Shown: positions 22,893 to 32,996 of the stretch, piece by piece | Position numbering within the stretch: the first letter of the stretch is position 1 | Layout of the letters: each line of letters begins with the position of its first letter | Assembly (NCBI GenBank): GCA_946902985.2 | Contig: OX336389.2 | Coordinates: 129,987,572 to 130,051,571, forward strand | From: Meconema thalassinum | Taxonomy: Eukaryota > Arthropoda > Insecta > Orthoptera > Tettigoniidae | DNA length: 64,000 nucleotides | Direction: 5' to 3' | Made by a program: the position numbers and the translations under genes | The notes under the pieces: model-generated | Database searches by the model: none | What the model was told of the DNA's origin: nothing | Seen by the model: the letters and a program-made list of their open reading frames with translations, nothing else

Positions 22893-23232
22893 GTAAACTC
22901 GGGTGTGTGTGTATAGGAATTGTCCTATAACCTGTCTTATTGTGATGTCAGCAATAGTATGTGCATTTGAAATGAGGACTTCTATTGGGAAGGAGCCGGC
23001 CGTGGCCCTATGTTAGGAAATATTCCGGCATTTGCTTGGGAAACCACGGAAAATAACTTCTTAATTGTCTGAGGTGGAAATCGAACTCTTCTCATTTTGG
23101 CCTCATGAGGCAGAGTGTGCCCTGTTCCAGTCCTGAGACTAGGTCAATATAATTCCTTAACAGGTTCGGAAATTGAACCCGGATCTCAGGGGTGAGAGCC
23201 CTTAAGTGATAGCCCCTACACCGCGAGTGGAC
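22893..23232 (-). repeat. SINE family A copy
   Basis: It carries TGTCCTATAACCTGTCTTATTGTGATG, GGCCGTGGCCC, the core TTCCGGCATTTGCTTGGGAAACCACGG, the inverse second box AAATCGAACTC, and the tRNA-like end TTGAACCCGGATCTC...CCTACACCGCGAGTGG. It lies immediately beside the previous copy, same strand. Confidence 0.8.
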
Positions 23233-23251
23233 AACTAGTTCTTCATATAGG

Positions 23252-23792
23252 TAAAGCCCTGTGCGGATGCGAATAACCCTGCGGATATCTACAACATTTT
23301 TCACCATGCGGATACAGTTTGCATGGCTGTCCGGATAGCGGATAAACTGCGGATAATGTTTGGAGTAAATTTGTGGATAATCTTTAGAATCCAATCCGAA
23401 CTTCTTGAATATCATTACTAGGACCCGGATGTTTATGACATAGCCCATCATATTTTTCCGTTATATTTTTTGAAGACAATGCTAGACGATGATTTATGCT
23501 AATCTCATTCCAATTATGTCATTATGCATAAGTTAATTAACACTCCGAACTGAAAACTGTTACAATTCTGGCTGTATAACATTCATTTTAAACATAGCCT
23601 AGCACATGACATACACACCCTTTCTCCTCAAATGAATAAATGTGTTGCTTTAATACGTTATGCGCCATCTAAAATTATTATTGCAATGCCAGTAGATTCG
23701 AATAGCAGTCGTGCCGATACGGGGCGGATGCAAATAACTGTAGTGCGATTGCGGTGCGGATGCGGATAACGTTTTGTTCATCCGCGTAGGGT
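23252..23792. mobile_element. hAT-type MITE, copy 2 of the GCCCTGCGCGGAT family
   Basis: TAAAGCCCTGTGCGGATGCG at the left; ATCCGCGTAGGG at the right. Interior ACCATGCGGATACAGTTTGCATGG and GGATAGCGGATAAACTGCGGATAATG are the reverse complement of 13380-13440, so it is inverted relative to copy 1. The right end is eroded and the 8-bp duplication is not visible. Confidence 0.78.
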
Positions 23793-23849
23793 AGGTGATA
23801 AAATATTCATGACGGTCAAGATGTGTTGGAGAGTTGTTATAGTTCCTGT

Positions 23850-24140
23850 GACCGTCCCCGTTATATAGGGGTAGCCACTTGGCCTCATATATAGGAGGTC
23901 CACGGTTTGCTTCCCCGCTCGGTCATGGATTGTAGACCTCAAGTGAGGGTTGAAATATAATGCAGTCATCCTCGTGAGGACAATTGAGTAGTTGTCTAAA
24001 CCGAGAGACAGCAACCCTGGACAAGAAAATCAATATTAGGAGCCAAAGGGGCACGTCACGCTGAGCACGCGTCACCCAGTAATTTGCAGGTCATATGGCT
24101 GAGCAACGGTCGCTGGGTAGACCAGGCTCTCAATGGGCTG
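23850..24140 (+). repeat. tRNA-derived SINE, another family (E)
   Basis: The head GGTAGCCACTTGGCCTCATA and CCACGGTTTGCTTCCCCGC read like A and B boxes spaced as in a tRNA. The 3' part has TCACCCAGTAATTTGCAGG and GCTGAGCAACGGTCGCTGGG. A single copy is in the window, so its ends are approximate. Confidence 0.6.
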
Positions 24141-24159
24141 TAGAGTTATATGCCTTTTT

Positions 24160-25286
24160 AGCCAATTGTCATTTATGAAAAAATAGGCATATGAGATCAC
24201 CTTTTGTTTGTGTGTGTGTGTTTGTGTGTGTGTGCGTCCCCAATTAAATCAAAACGGCTGGAGCGATTTCAATGAATCTCGGTAAGGTCCTACCACTATT
24301 TTGTCCAACCCCGACCGCGTCCTTCAAATTTTATTACGTCTCACCAATCCAACATGGCGTCTGTGCGAAATATTTCACCGGCATTCTATATCTCCGAAAC
24401 TATTACTGATATCACCTTGATATTTTGTATGGTGTTAAGGGGTACTACTAGAAGTTCAGCTGTGTAATTTTATAAAAACTGTTAAATACAAAACTAACAT
24501 GGTGGCCAAGCGAAGTTGAAGAATTTAAATAGACTTTTCTAGCGATTTAACCATCCGAGTGCAGTGAAACATGGTACCGGTACGGTAAATGCTTACACAC
24601 ATTTTAATCCACTGACGTCTAATTTATTTCAATTGTTTTCATAATTACAAGATGGCGGCTGTGCAAAATTTTAAAATCCCGTTTTTATTTCTTATGTACT
24701 AATCATGCGATTGAAGTTGAATAGTAGACTTCACCTACGCAATGATCTTCATGGTTTTTTTTAGCGTATGGCTTTTAGTGCCGGGAGTGTCCGAAGACAT
24801 GTTCGGCTCGCCAGTTTTGTAGCTGCTTCGAGACGGACACCCAACTGGTGAGCTACAAGTACCGTTGGGGAGGGAAGTTGGAATGTAAGGACGAGGAGTT
24901 GGAAGGTAGCGGCTGTGGCCTATAGTTAGGGATCAACCCCGGCATTTGCCTGGAAGGAAGATGGGAAACCACAGAAGACCATCTTCAAGGTTGCCGGCGG
25001 GGGGATTCGAACCTCCTCGCCTCCCGGATGTGAGCGACTGCCAGCAGTCATGCCGTAACGACCTCGGCTAACTCACCCGGTGATCTTCATGTAATAGTAC
25101 ATAACTCTGTAGCCTACATATATCTATAAATCCAACATGGCGACCATCCGGAATATTTAGACGTTTCTCAATATCTACGAATCTATTACAGCAATCAAAC
25201 TGAAATTGTGTATGTTCATAGAGGCAGTTAACATACGTAGGATATACGAAAAAAGGCTATTTAGTTCTTCATGGGACTACTTGTTT
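24160..25286 (+). mobile_element. Complete Y periodic element (Y2), interrupted by a SINE
   Basis: It begins AGCCAATTGTC after TTTTT, with partner AAATAGGCATATGAGATC, a GTGT microsatellite, then ATGG motifs at 24355, 24500, 24653 and, after removing the SINE and its duplication, a 147-bp step to 25138. It ends AAAAAAGGCTATTTAGTTCTTCATGGGACTACTTGTT followed by T. No ORF. Confidence 0.8.
24754..25080 (-). repeat. tRNA-derived SINE, family D, nested in Y2
   Basis: TGATCTTCATG at 24743-24753 and 25081-25091 flanks a 327-bp SINE. On the minus strand: tRNA-like head CCGGGTGAGTTAGCCGAGGTCGTTACGGC, B box GGTTCGAATCC (inverse at 25007), the shared core (GGTTTCCCATCTTCC and AGGCAAATGCCGGGG), then GCCGAACATGTCTTCGGAC and a poly-A end. 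The insertion post-dates Y2. Confidence 0.92.
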
Positions 25287-25729
25287 CTTTGTAGTTCATA
25301 ACTCAGTTTACGGGCTAGAGAAATGCTGGTCATCAACTCCTAAACCATAGTAGGGAGTCTGATAACCATTGGTTCATGAGTCTACTTAATTGAAGTTTGT
25401 ATTTAGAAAGACGCTTTAGAGGCAATATAGGTGCCATCTACGTATCCACTTGGAGTTCAAATGGTTCATATCTACGTAGAAACATTTATTGGGAGGAACA
25501 TATTTTACAACTTAATTTCCACATGTGACAACTTATTGGACAATGGTTTCAAAAGTTTCTGACACATTAAAACAGTTACGATGGATTAACTCTCAGCAAT
25601 ATGGTACAAGCGGTCCAGTCGAGGTTCATTTTGATTAGACTACTCTTCTAGCAACATTCTCCAACTCAACGAGCACCATGAAGGCGATATTTGTAATGTG
25701 TTTCTTGGAAATTATTGTTCGCTGTTGTT
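25287..25729. other. No recognisable gene or element
   Basis: Nothing supported. Confidence 0.4.
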
Positions 25730-26005
25730 TTAATTCTTTTTAGGGCCTTGAGCGTCTTGGTGGTCAACCCCGTGTTCTTGGGTGTGTTTCTGTAGTGACT
25801 CTAAAATTGTGCGTAACTGTAACAATTAGGGACAGATATAGGGTAGGTGCCGTTGAACTTAAAACGAGGCACTATCCCTACTTTTGCCTTGAGAGAGTGT
25901 GGAAACATCCGAAGTAAAGCAACAATCAGGATATCAGCTGTCAGTGCCAGAAATCGAATCTACAATCACGAGACTTACTGCAGCTCCCCATCGTAGTTGT
26001 GCTGG
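25730..26005 (-). repeat. SINE family A copy (eroded)
   Basis: GAGCGTCTTGGTGGTCAACCCCGTG, GGGTGTGTTTCTGTAGTGACTC, ACTATCCCTACTTTTGCCTTGAG and inverse B box AAATCGAATCT near 25950 keep family order. Confidence 0.65.
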
Positions 26006-26229
26006 GTGTCCTGTAAATCGCTCCCAGCACGGTCTCTACCTGGAGTATTTGTGGCTGATACGGAACTACTCCGGCACTCAAAGTTTCTTAAAGGTGTCTA
26101 GACATTCCTTCTTCCGCCCAATATATGCCAGATGTGCCGATGGCCAAAACACATGTGTTACCTCTTTCAACCTAGGTTAATGATACAAAATACCCCCTTT
26201 GCAGCAAACCTGCATACTCAGCAAATTTC

Positions 26230-26465
26230 TAATGCTATTGATAATGCTATTGGTTTTACGTCCCATTTAACTACTCTGGCTTTTAGAGACGCCAGGGTGC
26301 CGGAATTTTGCCCCGAAGGGAATCTTTAACGTGCCAGTAAATCTACTAACACGGCTTTCTCGCATTTGCGCACCCTCAAATGCCAGCTGACTGCGCCTGG
26401 ATACGGACCTGCAACCTTGATCCTAGCAAGCGAGAACGTTACCGCTGAGCCACGCAGCCAGTCCT
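26230..26465 (-). repeat. tRNA-derived SINE, family C
   Basis: On the minus strand the head is GACTGGCTGCGTGGCTCAGCGGTAACG (A-box TGGCTCAGCGG). A degraded B box, CAGCTGGCATTTGAGGGTGCG, TTAAAGATTCCCTTCGG and ends TTAAATGGGACGTAAAACC follow. The plus-strand copy at 27870-28060 matches from CAGCTGGCATTTGAGGGTG onward. Confidence 0.8.
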
Positions 26466-27869
26466 CAGTGAATTTATTTTACAAAGTTGTATTAAAAATT
26501 AAAATATATTTAACAGAAAACTCTAGTAACGCCTTCCATTAAATTCGCAGTAAGAAATATTAGCCTACATTTTAAATGGGATATTATTTATATACAGTAG
26601 ATGTTAAATAAATTAACTGATTCCCATCACACATTTTCCAGGCTGAAGCGCACTAACTGAACTCTAGTGATGTTATCGCAGTGATAAGGATGGTAGAGAG
26701 AAATCTGTAGGGGGTTGGTATTTCGAAAGGAGGAATTTCCAAAGCATTGTTCAGAGGTCATACGCCGGGGTAGGCTGCGATCCGAGTGACAAAAATCCGG
26801 CCTTATGTACATGGAAAGCAGAACTACTCTTCAGCTGGTTCAGTTGTGACTCATTGGTGTCTGTAGTGACGAGGACAATATTTCTATACGGGGTGCGATT
26901 TACGCACATTTCTCAGTGGACACCATTTTCCCTGGGCGCAATTTCCGTACAATTGTTATGCTGAGTGACTTGACGCGCTCAGCTACGCCGTGGGATAAGA
27001 AGTTATTTATCAGATTCTCCAAACAAGAATTATCTCCTAGAATGACATTTAATATTCTGTGACATGCTGCACACATTGCTGACGGTGATGTGATATGTAG
27101 AGCTTTTGAACTAATATGCTCACAACCTGATTAAAATTCCTTCTAGTTTGCGTCTGCTGTTTGCAACGCGCTGCCAGTGACAGGTCAAGCAAATCTTATT
27201 GAATAGACATGCGGATTGTAACGAGGATTCCTCCCACAAGACCTCTGTCAACGAGGACAGAATACAAACCACAAACTCCACACCATTACTTCTCCGCCCC
27301 ATTGATTACATTCATTCTTGCACAGCCAAAGGAACCAACAGCTCATTCATTCGAGACCGTAGAATTAAATGCTTTCTATTTGCTCACACCTGACTGATGG
27401 ATATACCTGGTAATTTCCAAATCCTAATCAAGTAGACCCTCTAACAAATAGTTTACCTCTTAAGAAACATTGCTCCCGAATTGGCATCTCTTAGAGGCAA
27501 GATTTTACATTCCACAATTAACAAATAATAAAAACAAATATGAAATTAGGATTTTCTCATCACCTTTTGAAAATGAACGAGTCATCAATTATGTGATGGT
27601 TAGCTCTATGTTCCCTATGGGTACTTTTGCACGGTGACTCCAGATGAGGATTCTAAGACTCATGGCACCATTCCCAACTAATTTCACATACATATAGGCT
27701 TATTTCCCAGGATATTAACCAGAGTTCACGTTTTGAACATGTTCTTTCTGATTAGGTTTATGTACTGAAAACATGTAACCGTAGCATCAGGCACCACTGT
27801 CTTAGTTCGTGATAAACTCTTCTCAAAATTACTACTTGTTTGAACACTTCACAATCTTTCTTCTGAGGC
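26466..27869. other. No recognisable gene or element
   Basis: AT-rich sequence. Incidental ORFs at 27120-27397 carry no motif I know. Confidence 0.4.
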
Positions 27870-28060
27870 CAACTGCTGTACCCAAGGTTGCCGGATTGAA
27901 TCCTGCCACCATCAGCTGGCATTTGAGGGTGTGAAAATGTGAGGGAGCCGTGTCAGTAGATTACTGGCATGTTAAAGATCCCCTTTCGGTGAAAATTTCG
28001 GTACACCGGCGTCAATATAGGCCCCAGTAGTTAAATGAGACGTAAAGCATTATTATATAT
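27870..28060 (+). repeat. SINE family C, partial
   Basis: B box GGATTGAATCC (27892), CAGCTGGCATTTGAGGGTG, TTAAAGATCCCCTTTCGG and AGTTAAATGAGACGTAAAGC follow the family C order. The first part of the tRNA head is missing. Confidence 0.75.
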
Positions 28061-28113
28061 CTTCTATCCATATATTTAAAACACTTAGGTGATTTTGGTT
28101 ACGGCGGGATTGA

Positions 28114-28522
28114 GAAAACGGCTGAACTGATAGGCTTCGTAAGGCATTCTAACGAAAGCTCTTGGCATGTAGATTTGCAGAGTGTCTTTAAAAGGAAAAT
28201 ATATGTTAGGGTATATTTTTAAATTATTAGGCCCAATGAAAAATGTAATATTTGTGGCGATTGCGTGTGCGTACAATGGCGTTCCTTCACGAGAGAAATG
28301 GTGGACAAAACATCCACCGCATCGTAGTGTGATCTTTGTTTATGCCAATTAAAAAGAGGGGAAATATCGTTTATGATGTTCTCACTGGAATAGAATCATA
28401 AAAGAAGGGAAATATTGAAGAACTTCAACTGGCATTTGAGTGCGTTTGTTGTTTAAGAAACTTGATATTGCCAAGAGCTTTCGTTAGAATGCCTTACGAA
28501 GCCAATCAGTTCAGCCGTATGG
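28114..28522. repeat. Inverted-repeat pair, ~50-bp arms
   Basis: ACGGCTGAACTGATAGGCTT...AGCTCTTGGCA (28115-28164) is the reverse complement of 28472-28522 with a single mismatch. The arms enclose about 310 bp of unique AT-rich sequence. No target duplication is evident. It could be a foldback element or a local inversion-duplication. Confidence 0.75.
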
Positions 28523-28526
28523 GTAT

Positions 28527-28600
28527 GGGTGGCTCAGCGGACCCCTGAATGAATTTTGCATAGTCGAAGGAGTTCGAATCCTATCTCAGACATGTATTTT
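28527..28600 (+). repeat. tRNA-like promoter block (SINE head)
   Basis: TGGCTCAGCGG (A-box consensus TGGCNNAGTGG) and, about 40 bases on, GAGTTCGAATCC (B-box) are present. The arms do not fold as a complete tRNA, so this is most likely a SINE head. Confidence 0.45.
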
Positions 28601-28779
28601 AATTTCCCAATTATTCTTTCCGGCTACTGGTAATACATTGTCTAAACATATTTTATTTTTATTATTCCCGTAAAGTAAGGAATTCTCCAAGATTTGCGTT
28701 GCCATATACTTTTAAATTATTAAATAAAAGATGGCCACAATCGCTTTCGCCATGAGATACAATTGGCGAACATAATTCA

Positions 28780-29145
28780 TTTGATGGACTCGGACATCGT
28801 GATCACTCAACCATGTCTACTTTAGTGTGTGTGTGTGTGTAAAATTTTCTCTGATAACCTGTGTTATGATGGCTGTATTGATGTGTGCATTAGTAATTAA
28901 AGTGGGGAATGGGGAATTGACGACCGTGGCTTTAAGTTAGGAACTATCCCGGTATTTACCTGCAGTGGAAGTGGCAACCCACGGAAAACCACATCCCAGA
29001 TTATTGAGATGGGAATCAAACCTTGCTCTTCTTAGTTTTGCCTCAAAAGTGCGCCCCGTTCCAGCCCTCAGACCTGAATTAAATTTCTTGGCAAAGCAGG
29101 GATCGAACTCGGAATCAGGGGCGATAGTTCAGAATGTAGCCTTAA
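28780..29145 (-). repeat. SINE family A copy
   Basis: ACTCGGACATCGTGATCACT, TCTCTGATAACCTGTGTTATGATGGCTGTA, CGTGGCTTTAAGTTAGGAACTATCCCGG, the core GGAAGTGGCAACCCACGGAAAACCAC, then inverse boxes AATCAAACC and GGGATCGAACTCGG. It lies just upstream of the Helentron remnant. Confidence 0.8.
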
Positions 29146-29307
29146 GATTGGGCTTCTCTGTGTTAATACGATTTTGGCCAAGCACTGAACATATAATTCT
29201 AAAACTCCCTCCATTACGGTGGCTGTCGAAGTGAGTCTGTGCTCATTCCAGTAGTTGACGAAGTATGCTCCCTTGCTTAATTTACTGTCATGGAAATGTA
29301 AAGGATT

Positions 29308-29700
29308 GTACCTACAACAGGTGATGGAAATTGCTTATTTAGAGCAGTTTCGTACTGTTTATTTCAAAATTATGAACTTCATCCTGAGCTGCGTTTGCAA
29401 GCAAATTGAAAAACTTATTGCTGGCAGGGATAATTATAAGGATTTTACTATTGGCGATCAGCATCATCGCATTCTCGTCAGCAACCATCTAGAGAATGAA
29501 TGTAGCCTATCTGAACTTCATTGCATAAGTGAATTATATTGTTTATAGATTATTTGTTTAGAGTACAGAACAATGGGTCTAACCACGCTGTTGATTTTGG
29601 CAATGGAAGTATTATTTGCCGTTTAATATTTGGCGGCTGCGTTGATGCAGGCCACTATAGTGTTATTAAATATGACGTTAATTTGGGGAGAAATGCTACT
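29308..29700 (+). pseudogene. OTU cysteine-protease domain remnant (Helitron/Helentron-associated)
   Basis: In the frame from 29308 the sequence reads VPTTGDGNCLFRAVSYCLF, the OTU catalytic-cysteine motif (GDGNCLFRA), continuing to LRLQAN before a TGA at 29407. In the frame of 29539-29781 it reads IDYLFRVQNN and then LIFGGCVDAGHYSVI, matching the region around the OTU catalytic histidine (GHY). At least one stop and one frameshift separate the two, so the gene is dead. OTU domains fused to Rep-helicase proteins are a known feature of some Helitron/Helentron lineages. The Helitron N-terminal domain follows 110 bases downstream, supporting that origin rather than a host deubiquitinase. Confidence 0.8.
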
Positions 29701-29809
29701 ATAAATAAACCCATTTTACGAAAAAGAACATTAGCCACAAAAAAGGTGGGAAATCGGAGACTAATACGAAGCCACTTTTAAAATCTAATATAAATATGCC
29801 ATTTCAGAA

Positions 29810-30160
29810 ACAATTCCAGATATTATGCCGTGCAGTGTATGTAAACATTGTTCTGCACTGTATTTCTGTAGCGAGATATCTGAGATATCTACGCTTGGTT
29901 ACTTTGACCTTTGCTATTGTAATGGTAAAATTGATATTACTAAATATAACATATTTGACAGGCTGCAACAATTTTTCACTGGAAATGATATCTCAAGGAA
30001 TTTAAGAGAGAATAATCGGCAGTACAACATAGGCTATGCTATGTCCTTCGTTTCATTTGGTGCCAATGTTACTGTGCCACATGCACGGCCATATTGTTCT
30101 AAAATGTATGGAATTGCACATCATGGCATTTCTTCGTTACTGTATATTCCAAAATTATAA
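29810..30160 (+). pseudogene. Helitron-like N-terminal domain remnant
   Basis: A 111-residue open frame starts at 29825 and ends at 30160. It contains a Cys/His cluster (MPCSVCKHCSALYFCSE, then GYFDLCYCNGKIDI) and LQQFFTGNDISRNLRENN plus RQYNIGYAMSFVSFGANV. This is the characteristic order of the Helitron_like_N domain (zinc-finger-like cluster, LL.G.....FREN, RQYN.A...AS.GA). PYCSKMYGIAHHGISSL matches the PY.FRIHGQIYH..SSL block. The HUH replication-initiator motif and most of the helicase are missing: the sequence jumps to the helicase C-terminus within 200-250 bases, so a large internal deletion has occurred. Confidence 0.88.
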
Positions 30161-30339
30161 GCGACGGTTATTGCGGCCAGTTGTACATATTAGACTCATC
30201 AGAATTCTTGCATTCCTTGGAATTAAGGGATTTGCCTCCACATATTCCAAACGCTTGACCCGTTGTTATACTCCTTAGAAATCTGAACGTTTCGTAAGGG
30301 CTCCTAAATGCTACCATATGAATTATAATAAATACGTAT

Positions 30340-30600
30340 GAAAATTGCTTGGATATGGAAATAATAAGTGCAGTTAAAATTAGGCAGAGAGGTCTAATCC
30401 TTCGACTTGATTTAACACCATCCGATAAAACAATCACTTTCTTTTAAGAGGCAACATTTTCCAATTCGCTTGGCATACTTTATCACAATCAATAAAGCTC
30501 AAGGGGAAACTCTGGAACGTATAGGTCTCAATTTGCCTCATCAAGTTTTCAGTCATGGCCAGCAGTATGTTGCAATGTCCTGAGTGCAATTGGCTTTCAC
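30340..30600 (+). pseudogene. Helitron Pif1-like helicase C-terminus remnant
   Basis: One frame reads RQRGLILRLDLTPSDKTITF. After a frameshift it continues FKRQHFPIRLAYFITINKAQ and GETLERIGLNLP then VFSHGQQYVAMS. INKAQGETLERIGL and VFSHGQ.YVA.SR are conserved helicase motifs of Pif1-like Helitron helicases (motifs V/VI region). The expected arginine after AMS is a TGA (30581-30583), consistent with a CGA-to-TGA transition. With the OTU and N-terminal pieces it forms one collapsed Helentron-type gene in a single orientation. Confidence 0.9.
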
Positions 30601-31220
30601 GACGCGCAGTTCGCTACTCTTCTGGGGTCCGGGCTTGGACACCAAGAGCCCGTTGATGAGCCAGCTTGGTGTTCCTAGGCGAAACCCCATACAAGACACG
30701 GCATAAACCTAGATAAATTGCTGAGTTGATCAGTTATTTATTGTTAATTAAATGCTAAAATTTTAGACGGAAGTAGAGTCGTAAAATTACAAAATAGTTT
30801 TTATTCATTACAAACCATTTCAACAGTTTCTGTCTTTTGCCAACACTAAAGACTAGCAATGAATGGCTAATTTTGCATGGCATGATGACTTGGATAGAAC
30901 CCGAAAGAAGTGAAAAAGAATTGTACGCAGTGGAATTTACGCACTGGTCCATTGCATTCCCATGCTTGCGCAAGCAAGGGCGTCTCCAAAGCATGGCTGG
31001 TCGCTGTAAGAATGAGTGATTGTTGTCACGAGTTGTGAATGGTTCCTCTGTGTGTGAGGTAGTGGCGAATATCGTCACTAACATTCCATATGCAGATACA
31101 GTCTTCTCACTTTACGAATCTGCCGTTAGCTATTCAAGAGAGAGTCACGACTGCCCAGTTCCTGCACCATTCAAACGAAAATGAACGAGCAGTATTATGC
31201 TCGCTGTTTACACGTTGTTT
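30601..31220. other. No recognisable gene or element
   Basis: Possibly the eroded 3' side of the Helentron copy. No terminal hairpin is found. ORFs at 30755-31084 are incidental. Confidence 0.4.
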
Positions 31221-31233
31221 AGCCTATTTTCAT
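31221..31233 (+). mobile_element. Outermost Y element (Y00), first 13 bases
   Basis: AGCCTATTTTCAT after TTGTTT is the start of a Y head. The next base begins the tail of an inverted Y0 copy. The rest of the Y00 head (TAAAAATTAAATAGGTCTATGTGATCAC) appears at 37562, beyond Y0, so Y0 was inserted within the head palindrome of Y00. Confidence 0.6.
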
Positions 31234-31411
31234 AACAAGTAGTTACGTGAAGAACTAAATAGCCTATTTTCAAATATCCCACTGGTCTTTTCCATTAATA
31301 CTCTCCTGCGTTTTAAAAGGATTCTCCTTGTTATATACTAAATAGCTTTTGGTTCACAACCTGTGTCTTCACCTACACCATTACACATGAAACATTATGA
31401 GCTAGAATGTA

Positions 31412-32996
31412 CAGGGTGTGACTAAATATGTGGGAAAGCTCCAGGGATTCGATAGAGGACCTGAAAACCAGCAACAAATGTCCCGTAAACATATGGTGTA
31501 TTTGCTTTCATTGCCGTGTTACAAGCATTGTGTGTGGTGTGCATAACACAGACCGCTTCACTATGCAGGTTGGTCATTTGTGTTGATAAAGTGTACGTCA
31601 CTACTTACAGTTCTATACAAAAGGTGCTCAAAATGGCTGCCATGAACTGTATTGCAGGCGTCTATGAGTCGCATCATTGACTGTCTCACACGCTCCCATA
31701 TTCCCGGCGTCTGTCGTATCTGCTGACATCCTTACTCTATTCACTGACGCAGCATATCCACGTTATGAATAGGTGTGGCGTACACAATGGCGTTTAAATG
31801 ACCCCATAAGTTGAAGTCTAATGGATTGAGATCGGGAAAACGAGCAGGCCACAGTGTCCGTCCCTGACGCCCTATTCATTTGTTTGGGAATCGCAATTGT
31901 AAAATTGCTCTAGCAGCAAGAGCAAAATGAGGTGGTGCTCCCTCATGCATGGACTACATGTGCTGAATTAAATCCAGTCGAACGTCTTGCAACAAACTAG
32001 TTAAATCATTCGTTAAAAAGACGCAGTATGCCGCTCCTGTCGATGTTCCTGGTAAAATGAGAGGACGAATTAATGTTACCGATTCTTCCAGCCCACACAT
32101 TGATACTGAACTGTTGTTGATGTCTGGTTTACACAACTTCTCTTGGATTTGTATCAGCCCAAACATGCAAATTGTAAAAGTTCTGCACTCCATCTCAGGT
32201 AAATTTCGCTTCATCGGTAAACAGAATTGCTGCGACAAACTGTTGCTCCTCAACAAACGTCTGTCGTAACCAGGTACAAAATGCTGCTCTGGGTGGAAAG
32301 TCGGCTACACTAAGACCTTGGACTCTTTGAAGGTGATATGGATAAAGTAGCTGTCCTCGTGGAATTCTCCACACTGTCATATGACTCGCATCTACAATTG
32401 CCGCTATTTCCCTGGTACTGTTCCTGTTATTTTCCTCAATATGACTGAGAACTTGTTACTCCGTGACAGGTGTTCTTGTGCTCCTAGGTCGTCCATTTAC
32501 AACAACACGTCTGCTAAACGAGCCTGTTTCGCAAAGATGCGCTAGTATTCATTGGAACGTCTTGGTGTTGGGTAAACGTATATTTGGAAAGTGTTCCGCA
32601 TACAAACGCCGTGCTTCATTTGCGTTACACTGCCCCCGTCCATACAGAAGAATTATGTCAGCTTTTTCCGGATTTGAGTATCCCATTGTATCACGACGTC
32701 CACTCAATAACAACTGACGTGTTCACGTGTTAGCTTAGCACCTGACATCACGTGACTTTAAATGCAAAACAAATGCACACGGACTTGAATAGCAACGAAA
32801 CGTACAAGTGGCCTGTGTGCCCTCCACAAATGACCAACTAGCTTCGTGTCGCCGTCTGCGTTATGCACACCACAAACATTGCTTGTAACACGGCAACGAA
32901 CACACATATGCCATATGTTTACCTGACATGTTTTGCTTGTTGTCAGGTCCTCTATCGAATCCCCGGAGCTTTCCCACATTTATAGTTACACCCTGT
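31412..32996 (-). mobile_element. Tc1/mariner-superfamily element with long TIRs (DUF4817-type), inside Y0
   Basis: CAGGGTGTGACTAAATATG at 31412 and the inverse of CAGGGTGTAACTATAAATG ending at 32996 start terminal inverted repeats that stay alignable for about 170 bp (shared GGGAAAGCTCC, GATTCGATAGAGGACCTGA, GCCGTGTTACAAGCA, GTGGTGTGCATAAC). TA flanks both sides (31410-31411, 32997-32998). The transposase is on the minus strand and broken. Length is 1585 bp. Confidence 0.88.
31620..32686 (-). pseudogene. DUF4817-type DDE transposase, degenerate
   Basis: The minus-strand ATG at 32686-32684 opens MGYSNPEKADIILLYGRGQ and NANEARRLYAEHFPN, the insect DUF4817-like N-terminal helix-turn-helix seen on a group of Tc1/mariner-related transposases. 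A stop follows after TKTFQ, then further sequence ending RPRSTRTPVTE. Downstream, 32380-32195 gives VQGLSVADFPPRAAFC and VAAILFTDEAKFT, the first catalytic aspartate region. After a stop, NFYNLHVWADTNP-like and INVWAG-like sequence follows in frame. The second aspartate (HDGAPAHF region) is eroded, and a final RRLQYSSWQ-like C-terminus ends near 31620. Multiple stops make it non-functional. Confidence 0.88.

Noticed and set aside
29308..29700. Host OTU deubiquitinase gene
   Set aside because: Immediately followed by Helitron N-terminal and helicase pieces in the same orientation and broken by stops; transposon origin explains all three.
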